Source: Limnohabitans sp. Rim8 (GTDB lineage Bacteria > Pseudomonadota > Gammaproteobacteria > Burkholderiales > Burkholderiaceae_C). From it: DNA of 64,000 nucleotides. Shown here one piece after another: positions 17,166 to 25,840 of the stretch. Made by a program: the position numbers and the translations under genes. Within the stretch, counting starts at the first letter, position 1; each line of letters begins with the position of its first letter. Location of the stretch: contig CAMDKK010000003.1 of the NCBI GenBank assembly GCA_945901045.1, positions 58,183 through 122,182 of the forward strand, written 5' to 3'. Below the pieces are notes generated by a model. The model had not been told where the DNA came from and ran no database searches. It saw only the letters and a program-made list of their open reading frames with translations.

Positions 17166-19460
17166 ATGTTGACCAACACAGTCGCCCCCTTGACTTTGCT
17201 CGACGATCCCCAGGAGTGGTCGACATTCAGTCATTTAGTTCGGATGCAATCCCATGTTTGGCAATCCAGTGTTGTTTTCGAAGGCATGCATTGCGCTGCC
17301 TGCGCCATCGCCGTTGAAGATGCGTTGCGCAAGGTATCCGGCGTAGGCGCTGTTCAAATCAGTGGGGCCAGTCATCGCGGATTGATCGAATGGAGCGATA
17401 AACAAACACGTCCATCAGAATGGATGGCGGCGGCCATGAATGCGGGTTACAGGGTGGTTCCAGCCAATGACGCCGTTGCCCATGAGCACCGCCGTTCAGA
17501 TGCCAGACAACTGTTATGGCGCTGGGGTGTCGCAGGTCTTTGCATGATGCAGGTCATGATGTATGCCACGCCAGCCTACCTGTCTAAACCGGGTGACATC
17601 ACGCCAGAGATGGTGCAATTATTGCGTTGGGCCTCTTGGGTTCTGTCCTTGCCAGTGATGTTTTTTTCAAGCCGGCACTTCTTTGCCAGTGCTTGGCATG
17701 AATTGAATCAAAGCCGAATCAGCATGGATTTGCCGGTGGCTATCGGAATTGGGGTTACCTTTATAGTCAGCTCTTGGGGTACCTTTGAGCCTGCGGGACC
17801 ATTTGGCGGCGAGGTTTATTTCGATTCCCTAACGATGTTCGTTTTTTTCTTGTTGACAGGACGCTGGCTTGAAATGCGTTTACGTCATCGAACTGCCGGT
17901 GCGTTGGAGGCTGTCATGAACCGACTGCCCGAAAGCGTCAACAGAAAGACGAGCAGTGGTCAGTGGGAGCGCATAGCCATTCGGCGTTTGGTGATAGGGG
18001 ACGTTATTCAAATTTTGCCTGGTGAGACCATTGCTGCCGATGGCACCGTTCTCGATGGGCTCTCTCATGTGGACGAAGCTTTGCTGACTGGCGAGTCAAG
18101 GCCCTTGTCACGCGGTGTTGGCAGCACTGTGATTGCGGCCAGTCACAACCTTTCTTCACCGATTCAGGTCCTTGTCACCCAAGTTGGAGCGGCCACGCGA
18201 TTTGCCCAAATCGTGGCCTTGATGGAGAGTGCGTCGGTGTCAAAACCTGAGATCGCCTTGGCAGCTGACCGGTGGGCTAAACCGTTTTTATGGTTTGTGT
18301 TGCTGTCTTCATTGGGCGCGGCCATTTATGGTTGGCCGCAAAGCCCTGCCCATGCGCTGATGGTGGCTGTCGCGGTGTTGGTGGTGACCTGTCCCTGCGC
18401 TTTGTCATTGGCTGCACCAGCAGCCATGTTGGCCAGTGCGGGAGCGCTGGCGCGCAGTGGTGTCTTGGTGCGCAAGTTACAGGGTTTACAAGCTTTGGCC
18501 TCGATTGATACCGTCGTATTTGACAAAACCGGCACCCTTACCCAGGATGCTTTTGCATTGGTCGATGTGCAAACGCGAGAGGGACTTGGCCCTGCGCAGG
18601 CTTTGTTCTGGGCAGCTGCTCTGGCGCGTCACTCCTTGCATCCTGTGTCGCGGTCCCTGAGTGCGGCGTCGCGTCAAGAGGCGGCAAAGAACCAACAACT
18701 GGAAGAGTGGGAATCTTTGCAAGTGAGCAACATGCAAGAAATAGCGGGGGAGGGTGTTGAAGGGGAGATTAGCCATGTGTCTCAGCCGAACCTGTTTGTT
18801 CCAAAAGGCAAGCTGCGATTAGGCTCTGGGCGTTTTTGCGGTGTTAATTTGGCTGAAGCCCCTTTTTTGCGGGCTGTGTTGGCCGACGAAACAGGATGGC
18901 TGGCCACCTTTGAATTACAAGAAGAAATTCGCAGCGATGCCCGAGAAACGGTGCAGGACTTCATCAAGCAAGGATTGCATGTGATGCTCTTGTCTGGAGA
19001 TGGCGACGCAGCGGTCCAGAAAGTGGCCCAAGCTGTAGGCATTACCGATGCGCGTGGAGGCTGTAGCCCCCAAGATAAATTGACAGTGCTTCAGAGACTT
19101 CAATCACAAGGCCATCAGGTCGCCATGGTCGGCGATGGGCTGAATGATGGTCCTGTACTGGCTGGCGCCAACGTTTCCTTTGCCTTGGGGCATGCCGCAC
19201 CTTTTGCGCAATCCAAAGCTGATTTCGTATTACTGGGCGCTCAGCTGGGTGTTTTGGTATCGGTTTGGGCACACAGTCGTTTGACCCTGCGCGTGGTCCA
19301 TCAAAATTTGGCGTGGGCTGCCATTTACAACGCCACTTGTGTCCCTTTGGCGATCTTAGGCTGTTTGCCGGCCTGGCTGGCTGGCTTGGGTATGGCATTG
19401 AGCTCCTTGTGTGTCGTACTCAATGCCTTGCGCTTGTCAACTGACTTGAAGCTCAACTGA
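17166..19460 (+). CDS. ccoI: Cbb3-type copper-translocating P-type ATPase CcoI/FixI
   Basis: About 764 residues. Ordered features: N-terminal heavy-metal domain with GMHCAAC (about 40-46), eight membrane segments, the ion-site motif CPC (about 409) in VTCPCALSLA, phosphorylation motif DKTGTLT (about 453), and hinge GDGLNDGPV (about 657). This subfamily (CopA2/FixI) exports copper to the periplasm for cbb3 oxidase assembly. The frame is open from 17133, but that start overlaps the FNR box. ATG 17166 is preferred, and even then the leader would be very short if the FNR promoter is used. Followed 11 bases later by ccoS. Confidence 0.93.
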   Translation: MLTNTVAPLTLLDDPQEWSTFSHLVRMQSHVWQSSVVFEGMHCAACAIAVEDALRKVSGVGAVQISGASHRGLIEWSDKQTRPSEWMAAAMNAGYRVVPANDAVAHEHRRSDARQLLWRWGVAGLCMMQVMMYATPAYLSKPGDITPEMVQLLRWASWVLSLPVMFFSSRHFFASAWHELNQSRISMDLPVAIGIGVTFIVSSWGTFEPAGPFGGEVYFDSLTMFVFFLLTGRWLEMRLRHRTAGALEAVMNRLPESVNRKTSSGQWERIAIRRLVIGDVIQILPGETIAADGTVLDGLSHVDEALLTGESRPLSRGVGSTVIAASHNLSSPIQVLVTQVGAATRFAQIVALMESASVSKPEIALAADRWAKPFLWFVLLSSLGAAIYGWPQSPAHALMVAVAVLVVTCPCALSLAAPAAMLASAGALARSGVLVRKLQGLQALASIDTVVFDKTGTLTQDAFALVDVQTREGLGPAQALFWAAALARHSLHPVSRSLSAASRQEAAKNQQLEEWESLQVSNMQEIAGEGVEGEISHVSQPNLFVPKGKLRLGSGRFCGVNLAEAPFLRAVLADETGWLATFELQEEIRSDARETVQDFIKQGLHVMLLSGDGDAAVQKVAQAVGITDARGGCSPQDKLTVLQRLQSQGHQVAMVGDGLNDGPVLAGANVSFALGHAAPFAQSKADFVLLGAQLGVLVSVWAHSRLTLRVVHQNLAWAAIYNATCVPLAILGCLPAWLAGLGMALSSLCVVLNALRLSTDLKLN

Positions 19461-19471
19461 AAGTTTGATGC

Positions 19472-19609
19472 ATGGATATTTTGTTTTTATTAATTCCTTT
19501 GTCCGTCGCATTGGTGTTTGTCATTTTGGCGGGCTTGTGGTGGGCCATTTACCGTGGACAATTTGAGGACTTAGAAGCCGAAGGCGAGCGAATTTTGCGT
19601 GACGATTGA
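19472..19609 (+). CDS. ccoS: Cbb3 oxidase maturation protein CcoS
   Basis: 45 codons, easily missed. It reads MDILFLLIPLSVALVF, then a single membrane helix ending in WWAIYRGQFEDLE and an acidic tail EGERILRDD. This is the standard CcoS layout: one N-terminal helix followed by the conserved W-x3-xGQFDDLExxxxRIL pattern. CcoS is needed for inserting heme and copper into CcoN. The start ATG at 19472 lies 11 bases after ccoI, and the stop codon lies inside the ccoN FNR box. Confidence 0.9.
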   Translation: MDILFLLIPLSVALVFVILAGLWWAIYRGQFEDLEAEGERILRDD

Positions 19610-19619
19610 TCTAAATCAA
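19606..19619 (+). promoter_or_regulatory. FNR/Anr box and class II promoter of ccoNOQP
   Basis: TTGATCTAAATCAA matches the FNR consensus at all ten conserved positions. Its centre (19612.5) is 41.5 bases before a predicted start near 19654, with CATACT at 19642-19647 as the -10 element. That leaves a 22-base leader to the ccoN ATG at 19676 with an AGAAGAGG SD. The box overlaps the ccoS stop codon. Confidence 0.88.
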
Positions 19620-19675
19620 GAATTTTATTTTGTAAGTTGCCCATACTCAACTTGACTTTTCAAGAAGAGGCAAAA

Positions 19676-21112
19676 ATGAAATTTGCGAATGCGCAAGCCA
19701 CTGTCTACAACGACACCGTTGTTCGGCAGTTCGCCATCATGACGGTGGTATGGGGCGTTGTGGGCATGTTGGTGGGGGTGATCATTGCTGCCCAGTTGGC
19801 ATGGCCTGAATTGAATTTTGGTATTGCTTGGTTGAGCTACGGTCGCTTGCGACCCTTGCATACCAACGCCGTGATTTTTGCATTCGGTGGATGCGGCTTG
19901 TTTGCCAGCGCGTACTATGTTGCGCAGCGCACATGCAATGTACGACTGTTCGGCGATAGATTGGCCGCTTTCACCTTTTGGGGTTGGCAACTGGTGATTG
20001 TGCTTGCCGCCATTTCATTGCCTATGGGTTACACCAGTGGTAAAGAATACGCTGAGCTTGAATGGCCAATTGATATCCTGATCACTTTGGTCTGGGTGAG
20101 CTTTGCCATTGTTTTTTTTGGCACTTTGGGCACCCGCAAGGTGCGCCACATTTACGTCGCGAATTGGTTCTTTGGCGCCTTCATCATTGCCGTAGCCCTG
20201 CTGCATTTGGTCAACAGTGCGGCTTTGCCCGTGGGCTTTATGAAATCCTATTCGGCCTATGCCGGTGTGCAAGATGCCATGGTGCAGTGGTGGTATGGCC
20301 ACAATGCAGTGGGTTTCTTTTTGACCGCAGGCTTTTTGGGCATGATGTATTACTTCATCCCCAAGCAAGCTGAGCGACCCGTTTACTCGTATCGCTTGTC
20401 GATTGTGCACTTCTGGGCCTTGATTTTTACGTACATGTGGGCGGGCCCTCACCACCTGCACTACACCGCTTTGCCAGATTGGACGCAGTCCGTAGGCATG
20501 GTTTTCTCTTTGATTTTGTTGGCGCCCAGCTGGGGCGGCATGATCAATGGCGTCATGACCCTGTCTGGCGCATGGCACAAGTTGCGTGATGACCCGATCT
20601 TGCGATTTTTGATCGTGTCTCTGTCTTTCTATGGCATGTCGACCTTCGAAGGTCCGATGATGTCTATCAAAACAGTCAATGCGTTATCTCACTATACCGA
20701 TTGGACCGTAGGCCATGTGCACTCGGGTGCCTTGGGTTGGGTAGGGCTGGTGACCATGGGCTCCATGTACTACCTGATTCCGCGTCTCTTTGGCAAAAAG
20801 CAGATGTACAGCGTCAAAGCCATTGAAATGCATTTCTGGGCAGCCACGATTGGCATCGTGATTTACATCGCAGCCATGTGGATTGCCGGTGTCATGCAGG
20901 GCTTGATGTGGCGTGCGGTCAATACAGACGGAACCTTGACTTACACCTTTGTCGAATCCGTCAAAGCCACCTTCCCGTTCTATGTGTTGCGCTTGATTGG
21001 CGGGCTTTTGTACCTTGGCGGCATGCTGCTGATGCTCTGGAACACACTCAAAACTGCGACAAACGGTCGTTCAGTGGACGTCCAGATCCCCGTTCTCACC
21101 GCACACGCTTAA
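19676..21112 (+). CDS. ccoN: Cbb3-type cytochrome c oxidase subunit I CcoN
   Basis: 478 residues, about 12 membrane helices. Heme and CuB histidine motifs are present: [43 protein letters not shown] and [11 protein letters not shown], with the Y-x4-H-type cross-link region expected in the cbb3 family. It is the catalytic subunit reducing oxygen with high affinity. ATG 19676 is chosen over the upstream TTG because of the SD five bases before it and the [13 protein letters not shown] start. First gene of ccoNOQP. Confidence 0.97.
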   Translation: MKFANAQATVYNDTVVRQFAIMTVVWGVVGMLVGVIIAAQLAWPELNFGIAWLSYGRLRPLHTNAVIFAFGGCGLFASAYYVAQRTCNVRLFGDRLAAFTFWGWQLVIVLAAISLPMGYTSGKEYAELEWPIDILITLVWVSFAIVFFGTLGTRKVRHIYVANWFFGAFIIAVALLHLVNSAALPVGFMKSYSAYAGVQDAMVQWWYGHNAVGFFLTAGFLGMMYYFIPKQAERPVYSYRLSIVHFWALIFTYMWAGPHHLHYTALPDWTQSVGMVFSLILLAPSWGGMINGVMTLSGAWHKLRDDPILRFLIVSLSFYGMSTFEGPMMSIKTVNALSHYTDWTVGHVHSGALGWVGLVTMGSMYYLIPRLFGKKQMYSVKAIEMHFWAATIGIVIYIAAMWIAGVMQGLMWRAVNTDGTLTYTFVESVKATFPFYVLRLIGGLLYLGGMLLMLWNTLKTATNGRSVDVQIPVLTAHA

Positions 21113-21124
21113 GGAGTGACCAGC

Positions 21125-21754
21125 ATGTCAAATATCAACAAAACGGGCGGCGGTCTGTCCCATGAAAAGATTGAAACCAACAATTTCTTGATGATCGTCT
21201 TGATCCTTTTGGTTCTTCTGTTTGGTGGCTTGGTCGAAATCGTGCCCTTGTTCTTCCAAAAGTCATTGACTGAGCCTACACCAGGCCTCAAGCCCTACAC
21301 CGCCTTGCAGGTGCTAGGACGTGATATCTACGTGCGCGAAGGTTGCTACAACTGCCACTCGCAAATGATCCGTCCCTTTCGTGCCGAAACTTTGCGCTAC
21401 GGACCTTACTCCGTAGCAGGTGAGTCGGTGTACGACCGCCCCTTCCAATGGGGCAGCAAGCGAACTGGCCCAGACCTTGCCAGGGTGGGTGGTAAGTACA
21501 GCGATGAATGGCATCGCATTCATTTGATCAATCCGCGCGATGTGGTGCCGGAGTCGAACATGCCCGCGTATTCATGGCTGGAAAAGAGTCCTGTGGATGC
21601 AGCGAGCTTGCCTACGCACATGAAAGGCCTGCGCACTTTAGGGGCACCTTATTCGGATGAAGAAATCGCTCAAGCCTCGGCCAACGTCAAAGGCAAGAAC
21701 GAATTGGATGCGGTAATCGCTTACCTGCAGATTTTAGGTATTCACCGTAAATAA
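21125..21754 (+). CDS. ccoO: Cbb3-type oxidase monoheme subunit CcoO
   Basis: 209 residues from ATG 21125 (SD AAGGAG eight bases upstream). It has one N-terminal membrane anchor (about 20-42), then the heme c site [12 protein letters not shown], with a distal methionine expected in the NMPAYSW segment. It hands electrons from CcoP/cytochrome c to CcoN. Twelve bases separate it from ccoN and ten from ccoQ. Confidence 0.96.
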   Translation: MSNINKTGGGLSHEKIETNNFLMIVLILLVLLFGGLVEIVPLFFQKSLTEPTPGLKPYTALQVLGRDIYVREGCYNCHSQMIRPFRAETLRYGPYSVAGESVYDRPFQWGSKRTGPDLARVGGKYSDEWHRIHLINPRDVVPESNMPAYSWLEKSPVDAASLPTHMKGLRTLGAPYSDEEIAQASANVKGKNELDAVIAYLQILGIHRK

Positions 21755-21763
21755 GGAGTGACC

Positions 21764-21904
21764 GTGGACATCAATACCCTGCGCGCCTGGGTCACCGTGC
21801 TCACTTTTGTGGTGTTCATGGGCATTGTGATTTGGGCTTGTTCGCGCCGTAATCAAGCGGCTTTTGAAGAAGCAGCCCAATTGCCTTTTCGCCAAGATGA
21901 CTGA
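21764..21904 (+). CDS. ccoQ: Cbb3-type oxidase subunit CcoQ
   Basis: 46 codons from a GTG at 21764 with AAGGAGTG upstream. It encodes a single membrane helix (about 9-25, WVTVLTFVVFMGIVIWA) followed by a short charged tail ending in PFRQDD, the usual CcoQ/FixQ layout (an N-terminal helix, then a cytosolic tail with conserved LPF). CcoQ stabilises the CcoP-CcoNO complex. It lies exactly between ccoO and ccoP, as expected. Confidence 0.88.
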   Translation: MDINTLRAWVTVLTFVVFMGIVIWACSRRNQAAFEEAAQLPFRQDD

Positions 21905-21940
21905 AGCCATTGAGCGATATGACGACAAAAAGGATTCTGA

Positions 21941-22870
21941 ATGAGTGACTTTACAAGCAATTTTTGGTCAGTGTATGTGGCGGGCATTTCGCTGGTTGGC
22001 ATTTTGGCTTGCTTGCTGCTGCTGTGGTTCAGCGGCAAGGCCAAAGCCATGACCGGTAATGACAACACCACCGGGCACGTGTGGGATGGTGATCTGCGCG
22101 AAATGAACAATCCCCTTCCCCGTTGGTGGGTCGGCTTGTTCATCATCACTGTTGTGTTTTCTTTGATGTACTTGGTTTTGTATCCTGGATTGGGTAACTT
22201 TACAGGCCAATTCGGTTGGACATCGGTGGGCCAGTACGAGGCTGAAGTGGCTCAAGGCAACAAAGAAGTAGAGCCCATCTATGCTCGATTTGCTGGTATG
22301 CCCCTCGAAAATGTAGCGAAAGATCCTCAAGCTATGGCCATTGGAGACCGCCTGTTCATGAACAACTGTGCACAGTGCCATGGCTCCGATGCGCGTGGCA
22401 GCAAAGGCTTTCCCAATTTGACAGATGCCGATTGGTTGCACGGCGGTGCGCCAGACAAGATCAAGGAAAGCCTGATCAAAGGGCGCATTGGTCAGATGCC
22501 TCCCATGGCGGCTGCTGTGGGCACACCTGACGATGTCCGCAATGTGGCGCATTATGTGCTCAGTCTCTCCGGCAGTCCTAACGATTCACTGCGCGCTTCA
22601 CTGGGTAAATCCAAGTTTGGAGCCTGTGCCGCTTGTCACGGCATGGACGGCAAAGGGAATCAAGCCTTGGGCGCACCTGACTTGAGCGACAACATCTGGT
22701 TGCACGGTTGGGGGGAGGCCGCAATTGTGGACAAAATCAACAATGGCAAAGTAAACCAGATGCCTGCACAAGCTGACAAGTTGACCGATGGGCAAATTCA
22801 TGTACTGGCCTCCTATGTCTGGGGTTTGTCCAACAAAGCTGCTGTTGCGGTTGCGCCTGCTGCCAAATAA
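21941..22870 (+). CDS. ccoP: Cbb3-type oxidase diheme subunit CcoP
   Basis: 309 residues with two membrane helices at the N-terminus (about 10-30 and 62-82), flanking the conserved HVWDGDLREMNNPLPRWW. Two periplasmic cytochrome c domains follow, with CAQCH (about 146) and CAACH (about 231). It accepts electrons from soluble cytochrome c. It ends the ccoNOQP operon; ccoG starts 15 bases later. Confidence 0.96.
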   Translation: MSDFTSNFWSVYVAGISLVGILACLLLLWFSGKAKAMTGNDNTTGHVWDGDLREMNNPLPRWWVGLFIITVVFSLMYLVLYPGLGNFTGQFGWTSVGQYEAEVAQGNKEVEPIYARFAGMPLENVAKDPQAMAIGDRLFMNNCAQCHGSDARGSKGFPNLTDADWLHGGAPDKIKESLIKGRIGQMPPMAAAVGTPDDVRNVAHYVLSLSGSPNDSLRASLGKSKFGACAACHGMDGKGNQALGAPDLSDNIWLHGWGEAAIVDKINNGKVNQMPAQADKLTDGQIHVLASYVWGLSNKAAVAVAPAAK

Positions 22871-22885
22871 ACAGCAGATTGTTGG

Positions 22886-24349
22886 ATGAATCAAGCTTTG
22901 AAAATAAATACTGAACCTACCCCAAGGGTGATCCCTGTCCATCCCGTGGTAATGGCGGTTGAGGACGAATCAGACGAAAACAGTTCGCTGTATATCGCGC
23001 ATCAAAAAATCTATCCTCGCAGCGTCACGGGCATTTTTGCCAAGTGGCGGTGGGTCATGGTGGTGATCACGCAACTTGTTTTTTATGGCCTACCCTGGTT
23101 CGAATGGGGGAAGCGACAAGCGGTGCTTTTTGATCTCGGTGCTAGGCGGTTTTATATTTTTGGCATTGTCTTGTATCCGCAAGACTTTATCTATTTGACC
23201 TCCTTGCTCGTGATTTCCGCGCTGTCCTTGTTTTTGTTTACAGCAATTGCGGGTAGATTGTGGTGCGGTTATGCATGTCCACAGACTGTGTACAGCGAAA
23301 TTTTCATATGGATAGAACGCAAGGTTGAAGGTGATCGCAGTGCCCGTATCCGCTTGGATGATTCGGCCATGTCGCTCGAGAAATTGGTCAAAAAATGGTA
23401 CAAACATTTTTTGTGGATCAGCTTGTCGATGTGGACGGGCTTTACTTTTGTGGGCTACTTCACGCCTATCCATGACTTGGGGATGGAATTTTTCTTGGGG
23501 CACATGTCGTCATGGGAGATTTTCTGGGTCTTCTTTTATGGCTTTGCCACCTACGGCAATGCAGGCTTTATGCGTGAGCAAGTGTGCAAGTACATGTGCC
23601 CTTATGCGCGGTTTCAGAGTGCCATGTTCGACAAAGACACCTTGATCGTTACCTACGATGAACAGCGCGGAGAGTTGCGTGGTGCACGCAATAAAAAAGC
23701 AGATTTTGCGACTTTGAAATTAGGTGCGTGCGTTGATTGCACGTTGTGCGTTCAAGTGTGTCCCACGGGCATTGATATTCGCAATGGACTGCAATACGAA
23801 TGCATTGGCTGTGGAGCATGTGCAGATGTGTGCGATATCGTGATGGACAAAATGGGTTATTCACGGGGCTTGGTCAAATATTCCACGCAGCACGCCATGA
23901 AGCAAGGCTGGACACACGCACAAGTTGTGCGCCGGGTTTTCAGACCGCGTGTGTTGATATACACAGGCATTTTGTTGGTCATTGTCATCGGTGCGGGAGT
24001 GAGCTTGGCCTTGCGCAGTCCCTTTAAAGTCGATGTGGTGCGCGATCGCGCATCCTTGGCGCGTATCGTTTCAGATGGAAAAATAGAGAACAACTACCGT
24101 TTACAGATCATGAATGCGGCAGAGCACGAGCAGCGCTTTACCCTTGCAGCAACAGGCGTCCCGGGGTTGACTTTGGTGACCGATGACCAGGTCATCGTCG
24201 AATCGACCGAGTCCAAATGGATTTCGGTCCGTTTGCAAGTGCCCTACGATGCGATTGCTGCGGGCTCACATCCGATTCATTTCAGCATCACCTCGAGTTC
24301 GCCAAGTGAAAAAATTGTAGAAAAATCTGTTTTTTTGGTGCCCCACTGA
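22886..24349 (+). CDS. ccoG: Cytochrome oxidase accessory protein CcoG/FixG
   Basis: 487 residues: four to five membrane helices, a polyferredoxin-like domain with CGYACPQTVYSE, REQVCKYMCPYARFQ and two [4Fe-4S] motifs (CVDCTLCVQVCP, CIGCGACADVCD), and a C-terminal periplasmic Ig-like domain. CcoG takes part in copper reduction for CuB assembly in cbb3 oxidase. It follows ccoP by 15 bases and precedes ccoH. Confidence 0.95.
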   Translation: MNQALKINTEPTPRVIPVHPVVMAVEDESDENSSLYIAHQKIYPRSVTGIFAKWRWVMVVITQLVFYGLPWFEWGKRQAVLFDLGARRFYIFGIVLYPQDFIYLTSLLVISALSLFLFTAIAGRLWCGYACPQTVYSEIFIWIERKVEGDRSARIRLDDSAMSLEKLVKKWYKHFLWISLSMWTGFTFVGYFTPIHDLGMEFFLGHMSSWEIFWVFFYGFATYGNAGFMREQVCKYMCPYARFQSAMFDKDTLIVTYDEQRGELRGARNKKADFATLKLGACVDCTLCVQVCPTGIDIRNGLQYECIGCGACADVCDIVMDKMGYSRGLVKYSTQHAMKQGWTHAQVVRRVFRPRVLIYTGILLVIVIGAGVSLALRSPFKVDVVRDRASLARIVSDGKIENNYRLQIMNAAEHEQRFTLAATGVPGLTLVTDDQVIVESTESKWISVRLQVPYDAIAAGSHPIHFSITSSSPSEKIVEKSVFLVPH

Positions 24350-24371
24350 AGGACGCCTGATTTTTGAAAGT

Positions 24372-24647
24372 ATGCCGAAAATGTCAACTTCAACTTCAAT
24401 TGCAAACATCCCCGATCAGGCGGCCCCGCCTTGGTGGAAATTTGGACATGTGTGGATGGTGATTGCCGGCCCTGCTGTGGTGGTTGTAGCCAGTTTCATG
24501 ACCTTGTATTTGGCATTGAGTTCGCCCAATACGGTGCTAGAAACAGAATCTGTTGCACAAAGTCACACAGGTACCGGTGCGCGTTTGGCGCCCGCCATGA
24601 CGGCGCGCAATCATGCCGCAACAGGTGTGGTGCCAGTCAAGCCCTGA
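24372..24647 (+). CDS. ccoH: Cbb3 oxidase assembly protein CcoH/FixH-like
   Basis: 91 residues. PPWWKFGHVWMVIAGPAVVVVASFMTLYLAL forms one membrane helix preceded by the W-x-G-x-W pattern typical of short betaproteobacterial FixH proteins, followed by a low-complexity periplasmic tail. FixH/CcoH acts in cbb3 assembly next to CcoI. Position directly after ccoG supports the call; the sequence alone is weakly diagnostic. Confidence 0.78.
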   Translation: MPKMSTSTSIANIPDQAAPPWWKFGHVWMVIAGPAVVVVASFMTLYLALSSPNTVLETESVAQSHTGTGARLAPAMTARNHAATGVVPVKP

Positions 24648-24692
24648 CACCCGACCACAACAGAGGCAAGTTATGAACAAAAAGGATGCAAA

Positions 24693-24929
24693 ATGTTGGC
24701 TCAAAGAATGATGTGGATAGCTTGGCCGGCTTTTTTAGTGGCCGGTATGTTGGAAACTTTGGTTTTTGCGGTCCTCGATCCGCAAGACCTTCAGTGGTTT
24801 GGCCGTCCCTTGCCACTTTCTCGGCAAGCCGTTTACAGCCTGTCTTTCTTTGTTTTTTGGATTCTGGCCATGGTCTCGAGTGGCTTGACCACCTTGCTTG
24901 CGGCATCGTCTGCCGATGACCATCAGTGA
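24693..24929 (+). CDS. Small two-helix membrane protein of the cco locus
   Basis: 78 residues with two hydrophobic segments (about 5-27 and 48-70) separated by a DPQDLQWFGRPL loop. SD AAAGGAT precedes the ATG. I do not recognise a named family, but similar short membrane proteins follow ccoGH in Burkholderiales as I recall, so a role in oxidase assembly or the membrane environment is plausible. Its 3' end overlaps the fnr stop by seven bases on the opposite strand. Confidence 0.7.
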   Translation: MLAQRMMWIAWPAFLVAGMLETLVFAVLDPQDLQWFGRPLPLSRQAVYSLSFFVFWILAMVSSGLTTLLAASSADDHQ

Positions 24930-25645
24930 CATGCCTGCTGGTTATTCACCAATTGCTGTAGGGCCGCAGTATCCAAAATCCGAACATGCCGTTGTTTGAC
25001 TTCGACGGTTCCTTCATCCACAAATTTGGAAAAGGTGCGGCTGACAGTTTCAAGCTTGAGTCCCAAGTAACTGCCAATTTCTTCGCGGGTCATTCGCAGA
25101 ATCAGTTCAGATTGCGAAAAACCGCGTGCATGCAATCGTTGAACCAGATTCAATAAAAATGCCGCCAAGCGCTCTTCAGCCCGCATGCTGCCCAGCAACA
25201 ACATGACACCGTGCTCACGCACGATTTCTCGGCTCATGATTTTGTGTACGTGGTGCTGAAGAGAAGTCACTTCGCGCGACAGTTCTTCGATTTTGTCAAA
25301 AGGCATGACGCAAACTTCGGCGTCTTCCAAAGCGACCGCATCACAGGAGTGAAAGTCGTTGACGATGCCGTCCAGGCCCATGATTTCGCCTGCCATTTGG
25401 AAACCCGTGACTTGGTCTCGGCCATCTTCAGTCGCCATGCAGGTTTTGAAAAAACCGGTGCGTATCGCATACAGGGAGCTGAACTTTTCGCCGTTGCGGA
25501 AAAGTGTCTCATTGCGCTTGACTTTGCGTCGCGTACCGATCAAGTCATCGATCCGCTGGAGCTCTGGTTCGCTCAACCCCACGGGCATGCACAGTTCGCG
25601 CATATTGCAGTTGCTGCAAGCAACTTTGATGGCGTGTGGTGTCAT
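24923..25645 (-). CDS. fnr: Oxygen-sensing regulator FNR/Anr
   Basis: 240 residues from ATG 25645; the longer frame begins with an unlikely TTG. Cysteines 10, 13 and 19 (ACSNCNMRELC) plus Cys101 (FHSCDAV) are the ligands of the oxygen-labile [4Fe-4S] cluster. A cNMP-type sensor domain follows, then a C-terminal helix-turn-helix (MTREEIGSYLGLKLETVSRTFSKF) whose E-x2-S-R residues read TTGAT half-sites. It is the evident activator of the boxes at 17118, 19606 and 25771. An FNR box also lies upstream of its own gene, shared with hemN. Confidence 0.96.
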   Translation of the reverse strand: MTPHAIKVACSNCNMRELCMPVGLSEPELQRIDDLIGTRRKVKRNETLFRNGEKFSSLYAIRTGFFKTCMATEDGRDQVTGFQMAGEIMGLDGIVNDFHSCDAVALEDAEVCVMPFDKIEELSREVTSLQHHVHKIMSREIVREHGVMLLLGSMRAEERLAAFLLNLVQRLHARGFSQSELILRMTREEIGSYLGLKLETVSRTFSKFVDEGTVEVKQRHVRILDTAALQQLVNNQQACH

Positions 25646-25770
25646 GGTGTCATGCCCCTGAAAATACAGCAAATTGATGGAAGTCCCGTTTTCATTCTAG
25701 TCCTTGAACCCACCCAAGAATGACCTGTTCATGGTGGATGGTCATGCATTCCTCCTTAATTGCCATTGAG

Positions 25771-25784
25771 TTGATTTGCGTCAA
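25771..25784. promoter_or_regulatory. FNR box between fnr and hemN
   Basis: TTGATTTGCGTCAA, one mismatch from TTGAT-N4-ATCAA. For hemN a class II promoter would start near 25819, 22 bases before the ATG. For fnr the start would be near 25736, with a leader of about 90 bases. Autoregulation of fnr and induction of hemN are both expected. Confidence 0.78.
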
Positions 25785-25840
25785 TGTTTTTACCCTTGGA
25801 GGAGGGCACAGTGGGTAGGCGATAAAAAATCAGAGGATAA

